A stretch of 64,000 nt of DNA from Acinetobacter sp. ANC 4910 (GTDB lineage: Bacteria > Pseudomonadota > Gammaproteobacteria > Pseudomonadales > Moraxellaceae): positions 1 through 64,000 of the forward strand of contig NZ_SJNT01000002.1 of assembly GCF_004331035.1 (NCBI RefSeq), written 5' to 3'. The translations under genes and the position numbers were made by a program. Below, piece after piece: positions 18,421 through 27,677 of this stretch (position 1 is the first letter of the stretch; each line of letters begins with the position of its first letter). The notes below the pieces were generated by a model. It had not been told where the DNA came from. It did no database searches and saw only the letters and a list, made by a program, of their open reading frames with translations.

Positions 18421-19932
18421 CTACGCAGCTATTTCTTGTGCACGACGTTTATGTAAAGCAAGCAAATACTCGTCCAATCTAGCAATCTGGTCTTGGTCAA
18501 ATTTTAAATACAGTTTGCTACGGCGCTTTAAAATATCTTCGCTACTCACCGCCCATTCATTCGCAACCAAATAATCCACTTCCTGCTGATATAAATCATG
18601 ACCAAAATCCTGTCCTAATGCAGCAACATGTTCACAACTTCCAAGCATTCTCCATACTCGGGAACCGTAGCTATGCACCCAGCGCTCGACCAGAGACTTC
18701 GGCACGTCTGGTAAATATTGCTCTAGCTCTTTAACCAGACGCTCAGCATTAAAGAAGTTTTCTGCACCTGGCAACAAGGCTTTGGCCGTCCAGTCAGGTT
18801 TCAATTTACTAAAAAATGGTTTGAGCTGATGCATGGCAGATTCAGCCAGTTTACGATAAGTCGTAAGCTTGCCCCCATACACTGAAAGTAAGGGCGCATG
18901 CTGCTGTTGAGTCAATACCAAGGTATAATCACGCGTCATAGCAGATGGATTATCAGACTCATCATCGCACAATGGACGGACGCCTGAATAAGTTGAAATA
19001 ATATCTTGGCGCGTTAATTGTTGTTGGAAATGTGCATTCATGACTTGCAACAAATAATCAATTTCACTTTCTGTAATTTCCACCTGATCTGGATTGCCCA
19101 AATAACGCTGATCCGTAGTCCCAATCAAAGTGTATTCATCTAAATACGGGATAGCAAAAACAATCCGCTGATCATCATTTTGCAGAATAAAAGCCTTATC
19201 TCCTGCATAAATTTTAGGCACAATAATATGACTACCTTGAATCAATCGAATACTATAAGCTGCCTGCATTTTTAAATTTTGCTGTATAAATTCGGTGACC
19301 CATGGCCCTGCGGCATTCACCAGAACTTTGGTACGAACAACGAAAGTCCCTTGTGTATTTTGTAATTGTACCGTCCAAATGTTTTGCTCTGCCTGCGCAG
19401 CAATACAGCGTGTGCGTGTTTGTATACTGGCGCCATTTTCATGTGCTTGAATTGCATTCGCAACGACAAGACGTGCATCATCCACAGCGCAATCCGAGTA
19501 CTCAAAACCTTTGATGATTTCAGGTTTAAATAAACTGGTTTCTGGATCGAAATCAACCAGATTCGAAGATGCCAATTTTTCACGTTTGCCCAAATGATCA
19601 TAGAAAAATAAGCCCGTTCGAATCAGCCATGCGGGCCGTAAATGTGGGCGATGTGGCATAATAAAGCGCATGGCACGAATGAGATGTGGCGCTTTCGCCA
19701 TGAGGACTTCACGCTCAGCCAAAGCTTCTCGTACCAGACGAAACTCTTTATGCTCTAAATAACGTAACCCGCCATGAATCAATTTACTGCTGGCAGATGA
19801 CGTATGGCCAGCCAAATCATCCTTTTCACACAACAAAACAGATAACCCACGCCCTGCGGCATCGGCAGCAATACCTGCACCGTTGATTCCGCCACCAATG
19901 ACGACCATGTCATATATATGATGTTGATCCAT
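18421..19932 (-). CDS. glpD: aerobic glycerol-3-phosphate dehydrogenase GlpD
   Basis: This is an FAD enzyme of the inner-membrane face that oxidises glycerol-3-phosphate to dihydroxyacetone phosphate and passes electrons to quinone. The 503 residues begin with the FAD dinucleotide fold VVIGGGINGAGIA (about 10-22). The family segment SSASSKLIHGGLRYLE, the active-site area GVRPLCDD and the conserved GGKLTTYR follow. The ATG has GAGGAG eight bases upstream. No glpK or glpF is adjacent, so it probably serves phospholipid-derived glycerol phosphate. It is divergent from the KgtP-like transporter across a 367-base gap. Confidence 0.95.
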   Translation of the reverse strand: MDQHHIYDMVVIGGGINGAGIAADAAGRGLSVLLCEKDDLAGHTSSASSKLIHGGLRYLEHKEFRLVREALAEREVLMAKAPHLIRAMRFIMPHRPHLRPAWLIRTGLFFYDHLGKREKLASSNLVDFDPETSLFKPEIIKGFEYSDCAVDDARLVVANAIQAHENGASIQTRTRCIAAQAEQNIWTVQLQNTQGTFVVRTKVLVNAAGPWVTEFIQQNLKMQAAYSIRLIQGSHIIVPKIYAGDKAFILQNDDQRIVFAIPYLDEYTLIGTTDQRYLGNPDQVEITESEIDYLLQVMNAHFQQQLTRQDIISTYSGVRPLCDDESDNPSAMTRDYTLVLTQQQHAPLLSVYGGKLTTYRKLAESAMHQLKPFFSKLKPDWTAKALLPGAENFFNAERLVKELEQYLPDVPKSLVERWVHSYGSRVWRMLGSCEHVAALGQDFGHDLYQQEVDYLVANEWAVSSEDILKRRSKLYLKFDQDQIARLDEYLLALHKRRAQEIAA

Positions 19933-20299
19933 ATTCAGGCTCCTCTTATTTTGCGTGCTTTCAGCAACTTTTATTTTGTTTATATAATTCTCTACTCAAT
20001 CCTAACAGAAAACCCAAATTGCAAGGCATTTATTGTCTAACCATTGCAGTAAAATGTGTTCTTTGCAAAGTCTTTACACATGTGTCATCAATTGCGGTTA
20101 GCCAATTCGATCTTGAATAACTCCTCAGTTACCACACACTTTATTGCGACTAAAGTCGAATGCGAAATCCATCTCAAGAGCGTATAAATAAATGTGAAAA
20201 GTATCATATTATTTCTCCTAAAAAATACATGTTTTTAAGTTTTTCTCCCACTGGAAAGAACTTAAAAGAATGTGTTTTGCCACAGCTTTGGAATTTCTT
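19933..20299. other. divergent regulatory region, glpD / KgtP-like transporter
   Basis: No gene is seen. Two small perfect palindromes lie close together: CTTTGCAAAG (20061-20070) and ACACATGTGT (20076-20085). They could be regulator sites. No promoter pair is convincing. Confidence 0.45.
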
Positions 20300-21619
20300 G
20301 TGTCAAACTCATCTCCACAAATTGCACACACGCCATTTGATCGAAAAACGCGTTTTAAATCTATTTTAGGGGGGTCCGCCGGTAATCTTGTAGAGTGGTA
20401 CGACTGGTATGTCTACGCGGCTTTCACACTTTATTTTGCACCTGTTTTCTTCCCAGATGGCAATGAAACCGTCAAGCTTTTACAAGCAGCAGCCGTATTT
20501 GCCTTAGGCTTCTTAATGCGTCCTATTGGCGCTTGGATTATGGGCATTTATGCAGATCGAAAAGGGCGTAAAGCAGGTTTAACCCTATCCGTATCTTTGA
20601 TGTGTGTTGGCTCACTAATGATTGCCTGCGCCCCTTCCTATGATGCTGCGGGAATGTTAGCGCCTGCAATTTTATTGTTTGCACGCCTATTACAAGGGCT
20701 CAGTGTCGGTGGAGAATATGGTTCGAGTGCGACTTACCTCACCGAAATGGCAGGAAAAAACCATCGCGGATTTTTCTCTAGTTTTCAGTATGTGACTTTA
20801 ATTTCAGGGCAGCTTATCGCCCTGTGTGTACTGATTATTCTGCAACATACGCTTTCCGAAAAAGCACTACATGCTTGGGGATGGCGTATTCCCTTCCTGA
20901 TTGGTGCCATGTTAGCCATTGTTGTATTTTGGATTCGTCGTGGACTGGTTGAAACCCAATCTTCAAAAGAAGCGCAAGAACAAGCCAAACAAGGTGGCCC
21001 AAAATCAGGGGCAATCGAGTTATTTACTAAACACCCTAAAGCTGCTTTTACTGTCATTATGCTGACTGCGGGCGGAACGCTCGCATTCAATACCTTTACC
21101 ACTTATCTACAAAAATACTTGGTGAATACTTCTGGTTTTGACAAAAGCACTGCCACTGAAATTACCACAGCAGCCATCTTTATTTTTATGCTGATTCAAC
21201 CTGCGGTAGGCGCCTTGTCAGATAAAATTGGGCGTAAACCAATTATGATCGCTTTCGGTATTTGTGGGGTTCTGTTTACCGTGCCGATTTTCAATCGTCT
21301 AGGAACGACCACTGATGCAACCACTGCATTCTGGCTCTGTATGAGCGGGATGGTTATTGTTACTGGATATACTGCAATTAACGCGGTCGTAAAAGCAGAA
21401 TTATTTCCACCACACATCCGTGCCTTAGGGGTTGCACTGCCTTATGCGATTGCCAACACCATTTTTGGCGGTACAGCAGAATTGGTGGCTTTGAGCTTTA
21501 AAAATGCAGGACATGAAAGTTACTTCTTCTACTATATTACTTTCATGATTGGCCTCTCACTCATCACCTACGTCTTCATGAAGGACACTAAAAAACATAG
21601 TCTGATCACAGACCATTAA
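20300..21619 (+). CDS. MFS dicarboxylate/alpha-ketoglutarate permease, KgtP-like
   Basis: This is a metabolite:H+ symporter of the major facilitator superfamily with twelve helices. The family motifs are GNLVEWYDWYVYAAF near the start, DRKGRKAG between helices 2 and 3, and LQGLSVGGEYG. KgtP and similar members import alpha-ketoglutarate or citrate-like acids, but the substrate here is inferred. The frame includes an ATG at 20270. I start at the GTG at 20300 because GGAA lies six bases before it and the protein then begins (M)SNSSPQIAHTPF. The ATG would add ten residues. It is monocistronic. Confidence 0.85.
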   Translation: MSNSSPQIAHTPFDRKTRFKSILGGSAGNLVEWYDWYVYAAFTLYFAPVFFPDGNETVKLLQAAAVFALGFLMRPIGAWIMGIYADRKGRKAGLTLSVSLMCVGSLMIACAPSYDAAGMLAPAILLFARLLQGLSVGGEYGSSATYLTEMAGKNHRGFFSSFQYVTLISGQLIALCVLIILQHTLSEKALHAWGWRIPFLIGAMLAIVVFWIRRGLVETQSSKEAQEQAKQGGPKSGAIELFTKHPKAAFTVIMLTAGGTLAFNTFTTYLQKYLVNTSGFDKSTATEITTAAIFIFMLIQPAVGALSDKIGRKPIMIAFGICGVLFTVPIFNRLGTTTDATTAFWLCMSGMVIVTGYTAINAVVKAELFPPHIRALGVALPYAIANTIFGGTAELVALSFKNAGHESYFFYYITFMIGLSLITYVFMKDTKKHSLITDH

Positions 21620-21638
21620 ACGCTTAAAATAAGCACTG

Positions 21639-21675
21639 ACGACCTAGCTTTATTTTGTTACAGGTGGGTCGTTTT
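21639..21675 (+). terminator. probable terminator of transporter gene
   Basis: ACGACC and GGTCGT arms, extended with one mismatch and separated by a long loop, are followed by TTTTA. It is weaker than the others in the window. Confidence 0.45.
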
Positions 21676-21748
21676 ACTTTGAATCACATCGTTATTTTCA
21701 CGGGCTTATGTCATACTGTGCCCAAGAATAAAACACGGAACTTTCACC

Positions 21749-22180
21749 ATGAAAAAAACGTTTCAATTTTTAGGGCTCGGTTTTATCGCTTTAGGTCTTG
21801 CAGCATGCCAAAGCACTCCCCAACAGTATAATGGTCAAGTTGGTTACCGTGTAGAAAGCCAAACAGCGGACTCAGCAACCCTCGCTTATACTTTAGCTGG
21901 TCGTCAAAATCAGGATCTGGATGCCAAAAAACTACAACGCACTTGCCAAAAGGTTTTAGGTACAAATAAAACCTTTAAACTGCAAATTCTCAGCGTGAAT
22001 GAAGTTGCTAACCCCGCTGCGATAACATCCGATAGTTATGGTCGCCAAATTGGCAACTCACGCACGTCTATCGGTCTAAGCAACACGCCTGACTTACACA
22101 ATGGCCAAGACTACGCAACGCGTCAGGCTTTAGAAGCACGCCCAAGCACCTTACGTATTGTACGTTATAGCTGCTCGTAA
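21749..22180 (+). CDS. lipoprotein, unknown function
   Basis: The 143-residue precursor has a lipoprotein signal peptide ending in LAAC, with the lipidated Cys at residue 20 followed by Gln, so export to the outer membrane is expected. The mature domain has no motif I recognise. It contains two more Cys (in QRTCQK and the C-terminal YSCS), which may pair. The ATG has ACTTTCACC rather than a strong ribosome-binding site. It is monocistronic and convergent with the methyltransferase gene, sharing the hairpin at 22192-22220. Confidence 0.75.
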   Translation: MKKTFQFLGLGFIALGLAACQSTPQQYNGQVGYRVESQTADSATLAYTLAGRQNQDLDAKKLQRTCQKVLGTNKTFKLQILSVNEVANPAAITSDSYGRQIGNSRTSIGLSNTPDLHNGQDYATRQALEARPSTLRIVRYSCS

Positions 22181-22191
22181 AATCCCCTCCA

Positions 22192-22220
22192 ATAAGGCGC
22201 TATGCGTTATAGCGTCTTAT
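22192..22220. repeat. 12-bp hairpin between convergent genes, overlapping a stop codon
   Basis: ATAAGGCGCTAT and ATAGCGTCTTAT form a stem with one mismatch and a GCGTT loop. The TAA stop of the minus-strand methyltransferase is at the loop (22209-22207). No T-run follows on either strand, so terminator activity is uncertain. Confidence 0.5.
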
Positions 22221-22875
22221 AAAAGCTCACATTGCGAAACTCTTTTGCTTCATCCAAATCCGGCCAAGTTGTGGCACTACGTTCATCAATTTTCATATAT
22301 TGGGGATGACTAAAATTTTTCACCCGACTGTCTGCCACCCAAACTTCGGGTGCAAATTTTAAGAATTCATCTAAGAAAAAACGGTTGCATTGGTCATACA
22401 ACACATCTGCTGCCAACAGTACATCGACTTGTTCAGCTTGGTATAAATCATCTAAATATTCCAATTCGACCTGATTTAGCGCTGCATTTTCTTTACAGGC
22501 AGCCAAGCTAATGGAATCAATATCACAACAAATCACGCGTTTCGCACCCGCCATTTTGGCTGCAATCGCGACCACACCCGAACCAGCCCCAAAATCCAAA
22601 ACCACTTTATCTTTCACGTGATGAGGCTCTGCCAATAACCACTGTACCATTGCTAATCCCGAAGCCCAGCAAAAAATCCAGTATGGGGTTTCACTCCAAA
22701 TACGACGAATCACCTCATCATCTAGACGATCTGTTGGAAAGACAGGTGGAATAAGCCACAAAGAAATAGGAGTTTCTGGCAACTGTTGCGCCAATAGCTC
22801 CGCCTGAGGAATGACCTCATGCAATGCATCCAATAAATGTTGTGGTGCTTTCGCCATTTGAAAAGTACAGCTCAT
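22207..22875 (-). CDS. protein methyltransferase, ETF-beta-lysine-methyltransferase/PrmA-like
   Basis: The 222-residue seven-beta-strand SAM methyltransferase carries the SAM-binding motif VLDFGAGSGVVAIAA (about 92-106), the acidic motif CCDIDSISL, and a post-II motif ADVLYD. The last is of the D-x-x-Y type found in protein-lysine methyltransferases such as METTL20, whose bacterial relatives methylate the beta subunit of electron-transfer flavoprotein. The target here is inference. It is cytosolic and monocistronic, with a 300-base gap to folD that contains nothing but the folD terminator. Confidence 0.8.
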   Translation of the reverse strand: MSCTFQMAKAPQHLLDALHEVIPQAELLAQQLPETPISLWLIPPVFPTDRLDDEVIRRIWSETPYWIFCWASGLAMVQWLLAEPHHVKDKVVLDFGAGSGVVAIAAKMAGAKRVICCDIDSISLAACKENAALNQVELEYLDDLYQAEQVDVLLAADVLYDQCNRFFLDEFLKFAPEVWVADSRVKNFSHPQYMKIDERSATTWPDLDEAKEFRNVSFYKTL

Positions 22876-23119
22876 TAAATTTATAAACCTTTAACGCCAT
22901 GCAAAATATACATCGTCCAGAAACAACGAATCGTATAGAAACAGGAATTTAAATACTATCATCGCTGTCGTTAGAATCAACAGATCAGGCGATCATAATC
23001 TAGCTACGTATGACTGAAAAGTAATAATCCGCTTAGTAAACCTCCACAATCACTCAAAGCGGCTTAAATAGAGGATTTTTTAACTAAGCTTAAAATTCTC
23101 CTTAATGGAATCTACCCCA

Positions 23120-23157
23120 TAAAAAAAGCTGTATAGTTTTATGCTATACAGCTTTTT
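23120..23157 (-). terminator. intrinsic terminator of folD
   Basis: AAAGCTGTATAG and CTATACAGCTTT are separated by seven bases with flanking A and T runs, just beyond the folD stop. Confidence 0.9.
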
Positions 23158-23175
23158 AGAAGCGCACTTAAAGTA

Positions 23176-24024
23176 TTAGCCTAATGCTTTCTCTGCCGCT
23201 TCAACTGTTTGACGAATTAAAGTGGTAATGGTCATTGGACCTACACCACCTGGAACTGGCGTATAAGCAGATGCAATCTCTTCAATCCCTACCAATTGAA
23301 TATCACCTACACCACCGCCATCACGCGGATGGAAGCCCGCATCAACCACAACAGCGCCTTGCTTAATCCAGTCTTTTTGAATCAGCTCAGCTTTACCTAC
23401 CGCACCCACAATAATATCGGCTTGTTTAACAAACTCAGCAAGGTTTTGGGTACGTGAATGGCAAATCGTTACTGTTGCATTTGCTTCCAATAACATTGCA
23501 GCCATTGGTTTACCTAAAATTGCAGAACGACCAACTACAACGGCATGCTTACCTGCAATTTCAATGTTGTTTTCTTTCAGAATCGTCATAATGCCTGCTG
23601 GGGTTGCAGAACCATATGCCGCTTCGCCCATCGCCATACGACCAAAGCCAAGGCAAGTCACGCCATCCACATCTTTAGCAAGAGAGATTGCATCAAAACA
23701 TGCACGCTCATCAATTTGCTCAGGCACTGGATGCTGCAACAAAATCCCATGAACATCAGGATTCGCATTTAATTTTTCAATTTCAGCCAATAATTGTTCA
23801 GTCGTAGTTTCCTTTGGAAGCTCAACTTTTAATGAATCCATACCTACACGACGGCAGGCATTTCCCTTCATACGTACATAAGTCGCTGATGCACCATCGT
23901 CACCGACCAAAATCGTTGCCAAAATTGGGGTACGACCTGATTTTGCTTTCAACGCTTCAACACGGGTTAACAAGTCAGTTTCAATTTGTTTCGCCAACGT
24001 ACGACCATCTAAAACTAATGCCAC
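23176..24024 (-). CDS. folD: bifunctional methylenetetrahydrofolate dehydrogenase/cyclohydrolase FolD
   Basis: FolD interconverts 5,10-methylene-THF and 10-formyl-THF, feeding one-carbon units to purine and formyl-Met synthesis. The 282 residues are the normal length. [16 protein letters not shown] carries the catalytic Lys and Tyr region, [11 protein letters not shown] and CLGFGRMAM follow, and [11 protein letters not shown] is the NADP-binding turn. C-terminal [12 protein letters not shown] is nearly invariant in the family. It is monocistronic, just left of tRNA-Cys on the other strand. folP at 30.2 kb works in the same cofactor pathway. Confidence 0.96.
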   Translation of the reverse strand: MALVLDGRTLAKQIETDLLTRVEALKAKSGRTPILATILVGDDGASATYVRMKGNACRRVGMDSLKVELPKETTTEQLLAEIEKLNANPDVHGILLQHPVPEQIDERACFDAISLAKDVDGVTCLGFGRMAMGEAAYGSATPAGIMTILKENNIEIAGKHAVVVGRSAILGKPMAAMLLEANATVTICHSRTQNLAEFVKQADIIVGAVGKAELIQKDWIKQGAVVVDAGFHPRDGGGVGDIQLVGIEEIASAYTPVPGGVGPMTITTLIRQTVEAAEKALG

Positions 24025-24176
24025 AGCACATCTCCAAGGTAGATATGAATCAATTTTGCAAATAATACATGATTATTTAGGCAATTTTATTCTACATGCT
24101 GATTTTATGTTCATATGCGCTATTTAAAGTATTGTAATTTTTTTAAAGGTTGCTAATATGTGCATCAACAAGACAT

Positions 24177-24250
24177 GGCGGGGTGGCAGAGTGGTCATGC
24201 AGCGGACTGCAACTCCGTGTACGCCGGTTCGATTCCGACCTCCGCCTCCA
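24177..24250 (+). tRNA. tRNA-Cys (GCA)
   Basis: The 74-base gene has the full cloverleaf: acceptor GGCGGGG pairs with CTCCGCC, the anticodon loop CTGCAAC gives GCA, the T-loop is GGTTCGATTCC, and CCA is encoded. It is 13 bases before tRNA-Leu and probably cotranscribed. Confidence 0.95.
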
Positions 24251-24263
24251 ATCTTGTTAAAAC

Positions 24264-24349
24264 GCCCGGGTGGTGAAATAGGTAGACACAGGGGATTTAA
24301 AATCCCCCGCCCTCAAAGCGTGCCGGTTCGAGTCCGGCCCCGGGCACCA
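24264..24349 (+). tRNA. tRNA-Leu (UAA), copy 1
   Basis: The 86-base class II tRNA has acceptor GCCCGGG/CCCGGGC, a GGGGATTTAAAATCCCC anticodon arm giving UAA, a long variable arm, and encoded CCA. It is identical to copy 2 at 27821-27906. Confidence 0.96.
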
Positions 24350-24373
24350 TTTTAATACTTCTTAAAATGGTGC
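24344..24373 (+). repeat. 12-bp inverted repeat overlapping tRNA-Leu 3' end
   Basis: GCACCATTTTAA, which includes the tRNA CCA end, can pair perfectly with TTAAAATGGTGC around a six-base loop. The same is present in copy 2 at 27901-27930. Confidence 0.6.
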
Positions 24374-24383
24374 AATAAAGAAC

Positions 24384-24404
24384 CCAGCGAAAGCTGGTTT
24401 TTTT
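24384..24404 (+). terminator. intrinsic terminator of tRNA-Cys/tRNA-Leu
   Basis: CCAGC GAAA GCTGG followed by seven T residues. Confidence 0.85.
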
Positions 24405-24504
24405 ATGTCTAAAATATACCCCTTGTGCTTAACCCCTTCAGCAAAGCCTTCAAATTAAAATTAGATAAACTACAAAGCTCTGATTTTTTAAATTAATTAT
24501 TTCG

Positions 24505-24822
24505 TTAAGTGATCAAAGATTGCTGCATATAAGTTTTCAATTCCTGAAAGAGATCTTCTTTTAAACTGCTTGGCTCAATAATTTGCACATAGGGAATCCA
24601 ATAACGAACAAAAGGTAGCAATTGCTTCGGATGAGTTATGGAAATAGATAAGTGCAAATTTCCATTTTCCATTTCTTTGAGGATAGTCTGCTTGGGGAGT
24701 TATATTACATCTTCAAAACTACAGCCTTTTACCATATCTTGATTGCCAAGGAGTTCCTGCAAAAATAATAGCTCAAGGCTTAGAAGCAATCTACCCATAT
24801 CTGATAGCCACGAAATAACAAA
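24505..24822 (-). pseudogene. decayed WYL-domain (YafY-type) regulator, C-terminal part
   Basis: A single minus-strand frame reads WLSDMGRLLLSLELLFLQEL, then SFEDVI, a TAA stop, then LPKQTILKEMENGNLHLSIS and YWIPYVQIIEPSSLKEDLF before its natural end. The last part fits the C-terminal extension of WYL-domain transcription factors (strand, then the V-E-P-sLkee motif). The DNA-binding domain is absent and a stop splits the remainder. WYL regulators bind nucleic-acid ligands and often accompany defence or stress genes; the target here is lost. The family call rests on pattern only. It lies inside the tRNA-Leu-bracketed segment. Confidence 0.45.
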
Positions 24823-25054
24823 CAAAACAAAAAAAGCAACTCTTAAAATTTATATAAATTATGTAATGGCATAGCGGTAGTTTTCATAAAACCTTCAACT
24901 GATCTCAGTTTTTAAATATGCTATCTACAGGCAAGGTTATGTCACGATTCTATTTCACAATCAAATTTTATACTCTTCTAATCGATTTTAAGATCATTTA
25001 AACAAAAAGTGTATTTCTGATTTATAATGCCGTAACTTTCAAGTACGCATTTTT
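24823..25054. other. AT-rich gap before membrane-protein gene
   Basis: I see no gene or RNA here. It is presumably the promoter region of the gene at 25055 and the degraded upstream end of the WYL pseudogene. Confidence 0.4.
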
Positions 25055-25786
25055 ATGGTCAGTGATAAGCAGGCAGCACTTTTTTTAAAGCCGTTACAAA
25101 TGCAGTATCCCGCAGCATTTAAACGTAACTTTGTATTTTACGGCATGCTCAAAACCAAAGGTTTAATGGATGAAATCAAAGAATTTATTCCTTGGATCTT
25201 AGCCATTATGATTTTTGTTTCCCTGTCCTTCAGCTTAGGACATTATTTCGAAATATATTTTCCTCGCTTTACCACCTTTCAAGCGCATGGCTTTGCTGTA
25301 TTGTGCTTTATGTTGTTATTTATGCTGTATGTTCCGATTGTACTCAAACAAATGAAACACAGCTCAAGCTCCTGTTATGAACAGCAACAACATGCACCGA
25401 TTAAAATTGCAGCATTAATTATTCTACAAGCAATTAATATCGCATTTATTGAAAGTACTTTTTTGCAAATTGTACTGTTTTTCTTTGCTATGGGTTTTGG
25501 CTTTGTGAAATTTTATAAAGAAAATCTTTTTCGTAATAGCGCAACTCATGTTGGATTGTATTACCTGCAAGAATTAAGACGTTTTAACTTCTGGAGTTAT
25601 AAACAGACGCTTAAACTAAAATTTCAACTAAAATTCACTGGAAAAGATACTGAAAAATATCAGCAAAAAACTAAACAATTACAGCACTTTCATGCTTTGC
25701 ATTTAAAATCTATGCATATGGAACAACAACTTTGCCAAACACATAAACATCAAGATTTAGAAAATTATCTGGATAGCTTGATGTAA
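25055..25786 (+). CDS. membrane protein, unknown function
   Basis: The 243-residue protein has about four hydrophobic helices, roughly 43-63, 78-98, 118-135 and 136-152. A basic, Gln/His/Lys-rich cytoplasmic tail follows, with predicted helices (LKLKFQLKF, QQKTKQLQHFHALHLKSMH). I recognise no domain. Neither the ATG at 25055 nor the nearby alternatives has a strong ribosome-binding site. It is convergent with phoD across a shared terminator and lies in the segment between the duplicated tRNA-Leu units, so it may be variably present among strains. Confidence 0.7.
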   Translation: MVSDKQAALFLKPLQMQYPAAFKRNFVFYGMLKTKGLMDEIKEFIPWILAIMIFVSLSFSLGHYFEIYFPRFTTFQAHGFAVLCFMLLFMLYVPIVLKQMKHSSSSCYEQQQHAPIKIAALIILQAINIAFIESTFLQIVLFFFAMGFGFVKFYKENLFRNSATHVGLYYLQELRRFNFWSYKQTLKLKFQLKFTGKDTEKYQQKTKQLQHFHALHLKSMHMEQQLCQTHKHQDLENYLDSLM

Positions 25787-25816
25787 TAAAAAACTGGGAC
25801 TTTCCCAGTTTTTTAT
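25787..25816. terminator. bidirectional intrinsic terminator
   Basis: AAAAAACTGGGA and TCCCAGTTTTTT separated by CTT serve both the membrane-protein gene and convergent phoD. Confidence 0.9.
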
Positions 25817-25826
25817 TTTATTGCAG

Positions 25827-27611
25827 TTATGCTGATTGTGGTAAGGATTCCAACACTTGTAGCTGTGAATTGAATATCAATTGATATCCTCTGGTTTCAT
25901 CGACCACATAATTTTTTTCCTTGATACTATCAACAAAGATCCAATCAGCTTGCATGTTCTGCTCAGTAAAACTCACCAACAGATAGCCGCGCTGATTCAA
26001 ATTACAATAAGCTAAATCGTTAATGAGTGTTTGAAAGGCATATTCAAATTGCTGCAATTGCACCAAAGGAATATTCAAATATTTTTCCAAACCAGGCGAA
26101 GACACAGAGCTCGTCGCCAATTCGACACCAACCACGTCTTGATCCTTGCTCAGCAACTCAGAATACCATGCATTATGCGTATCCCCAGCCAAGACCACTA
26201 CTTTCTTATTCAATGCCTTGAGCGTTGCATACAACACTTCTCGCTCATAATAATAGCCATCCCATGCATCCAAATTATAGGGTGCTAGCGTATTTACCCG
26301 CGCCTTTTCCAAATCTGTCAATGTAGGATCAGCTGCTTCTAAGCGCAAATTAATTGTCACCAACTCTGTAATTTGAGTATTCATTTTTGTGAGTGTTTCA
26401 GCACTGACAGAGCCACTGCTAATTTCTGCCAAAGATAATAACAACTCGGCAGGAATAAACATTTTTGACATTAGAATTTGCTGCCCCAACACATTCCACT
26501 TTGCATTGCTTTGCATCATTTTTTGTAACAACCAATCACGTTGTTCATAGCCAAGTAAGGTTCGGTCTTGTGCCAACAAATCTTGCTGAAACTGCACCGT
26601 ATTTAAGCCCTGAGCCGTCATATAATTGGCATAATCCAATTGCTGATCACGTGCAATAATTCGAGTGTCCAACATGGTGAGCTGTACCAATGAACCAAAA
26701 TCAAACTGACGATAGATATGTAAATGATCATCCTCTGAAACAGGGCGAATAGGCATCCACTCAAAATAAGCTTGCAAGGCTGCCAATTTACGCTCTGAGA
26801 ACTTACCTTCATTTTGTGCCTGAGCTGTCATCTCAGTATGGTTTTCCGCGCCATTTTGCCATGTATCATTGGCAAGCTCATGGTCATCCCAAATCACAAT
26901 AAAAGGATGTCGCTGATGCAACGCTTGTAAATCAGCATCTTGACGATACAAAGCATAACGTTTGCGATAATCTTCCAAGCTCAATATTTCTTGCTGATTA
27001 TCAGCTGCCAATAAGCGTCCTAACTTTTCCGAATCTTCAGTCGCATAACCATTTTGACCGTATTCATAAATATAGTCTCCAAGATGCAGCACCACATCAA
27101 CATCTTGTTTAGCCATTTCACGATAGACATAAAAATAGCCCGCAGGATAGTTTGAACAAGAACAGACGGCTAATTTCACCTGATTGGTTTGCGACGGCAA
27201 GGTTTTGGTTTGCCCAATCGGTGAAACTTTTTGCCCAAAGCGGAAGCGATAGAAATAACGCTGCTGTGCCTGTAAGCCAGTAACATCTACTTTTACGGTA
27301 AAGTCTTGTGCTGGGCTTGTTTGCACTTTACCTGAGGTTTTAATTTGAGTAAATTGCACATCTAGAGCAACTTCCCAAACAATTTCTAAGCGAGCTTGCA
27401 CATCACTAGGTGTGACACGTGTCCAAATAATCACTCGGTCTTGTAAAGGGTCACCACTGGCAACCCCATGCTCAAATTGAACATTCTCGCTCGAACCTAA
27501 AGAATTATCCGAGTCATCACCACAAGCAGTGAGTGTAATAGGTAAAGATACAGCACCCAAACCTGCTAAAGTTTTTTGAATGAGTTCACGGCGCGTTACA
27601 GTTTTTGTCAT
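25827..27611 (-). CDS. phoD: alkaline phosphatase D (PhoD-type phosphodiesterase/phosphatase)
   Basis: This exported metallophosphatase releases phosphate from phosphodiesters and monoesters during phosphate starvation. The 594-residue protein has a twin-arginine signal (TRRELIQKTLAGLGA, residues 6-20) and the N-terminal domain opening FEHGVASGDP followed by DRVIIWTRV. The catalytic metal region has CSNYPAGYFYVYR, HLGDYIYE, WDDHE and AGDTHNAW. The signal ends in LTAC with Cys30, so lipidation after Tat export is possible. A Pho box lies 67 bases upstream. It is monocistronic, in the segment between the tRNA-Leu copies. Confidence 0.92.
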   Translation of the reverse strand: MTKTVTRRELIQKTLAGLGAVSLPITLTACGDDSDNSLGSSENVQFEHGVASGDPLQDRVIIWTRVTPSDVQARLEIVWEVALDVQFTQIKTSGKVQTSPAQDFTVKVDVTGLQAQQRYFYRFRFGQKVSPIGQTKTLPSQTNQVKLAVCSCSNYPAGYFYVYREMAKQDVDVVLHLGDYIYEYGQNGYATEDSEKLGRLLAADNQQEILSLEDYRKRYALYRQDADLQALHQRHPFIVIWDDHELANDTWQNGAENHTEMTAQAQNEGKFSERKLAALQAYFEWMPIRPVSEDDHLHIYRQFDFGSLVQLTMLDTRIIARDQQLDYANYMTAQGLNTVQFQQDLLAQDRTLLGYEQRDWLLQKMMQSNAKWNVLGQQILMSKMFIPAELLLSLAEISSGSVSAETLTKMNTQITELVTINLRLEAADPTLTDLEKARVNTLAPYNLDAWDGYYYEREVLYATLKALNKKVVVLAGDTHNAWYSELLSKDQDVVGVELATSSVSSPGLEKYLNIPLVQLQQFEYAFQTLINDLAYCNLNQRGYLLVSFTEQNMQADWIFVDSIKEKNYVVDETRGYQLIFNSQLQVLESLPQSA

Positions 27612-27677
27612 TTTTTTAATCCACTACAAACGTGAGTTAAAAATAGACAATAAATATTTAATAATGATCTCAATTAC

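Larger units (their letters stand above)
24264..24416 (+). repeat. direct repeat, copy 1 (tRNA-Leu plus downstream terminator)
   Basis: The 153-base unit matches 27821-27974 with two substitutions and one T-run length change. It bounds the 3.4 kb segment that lies between the copies. Confidence 0.9.
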
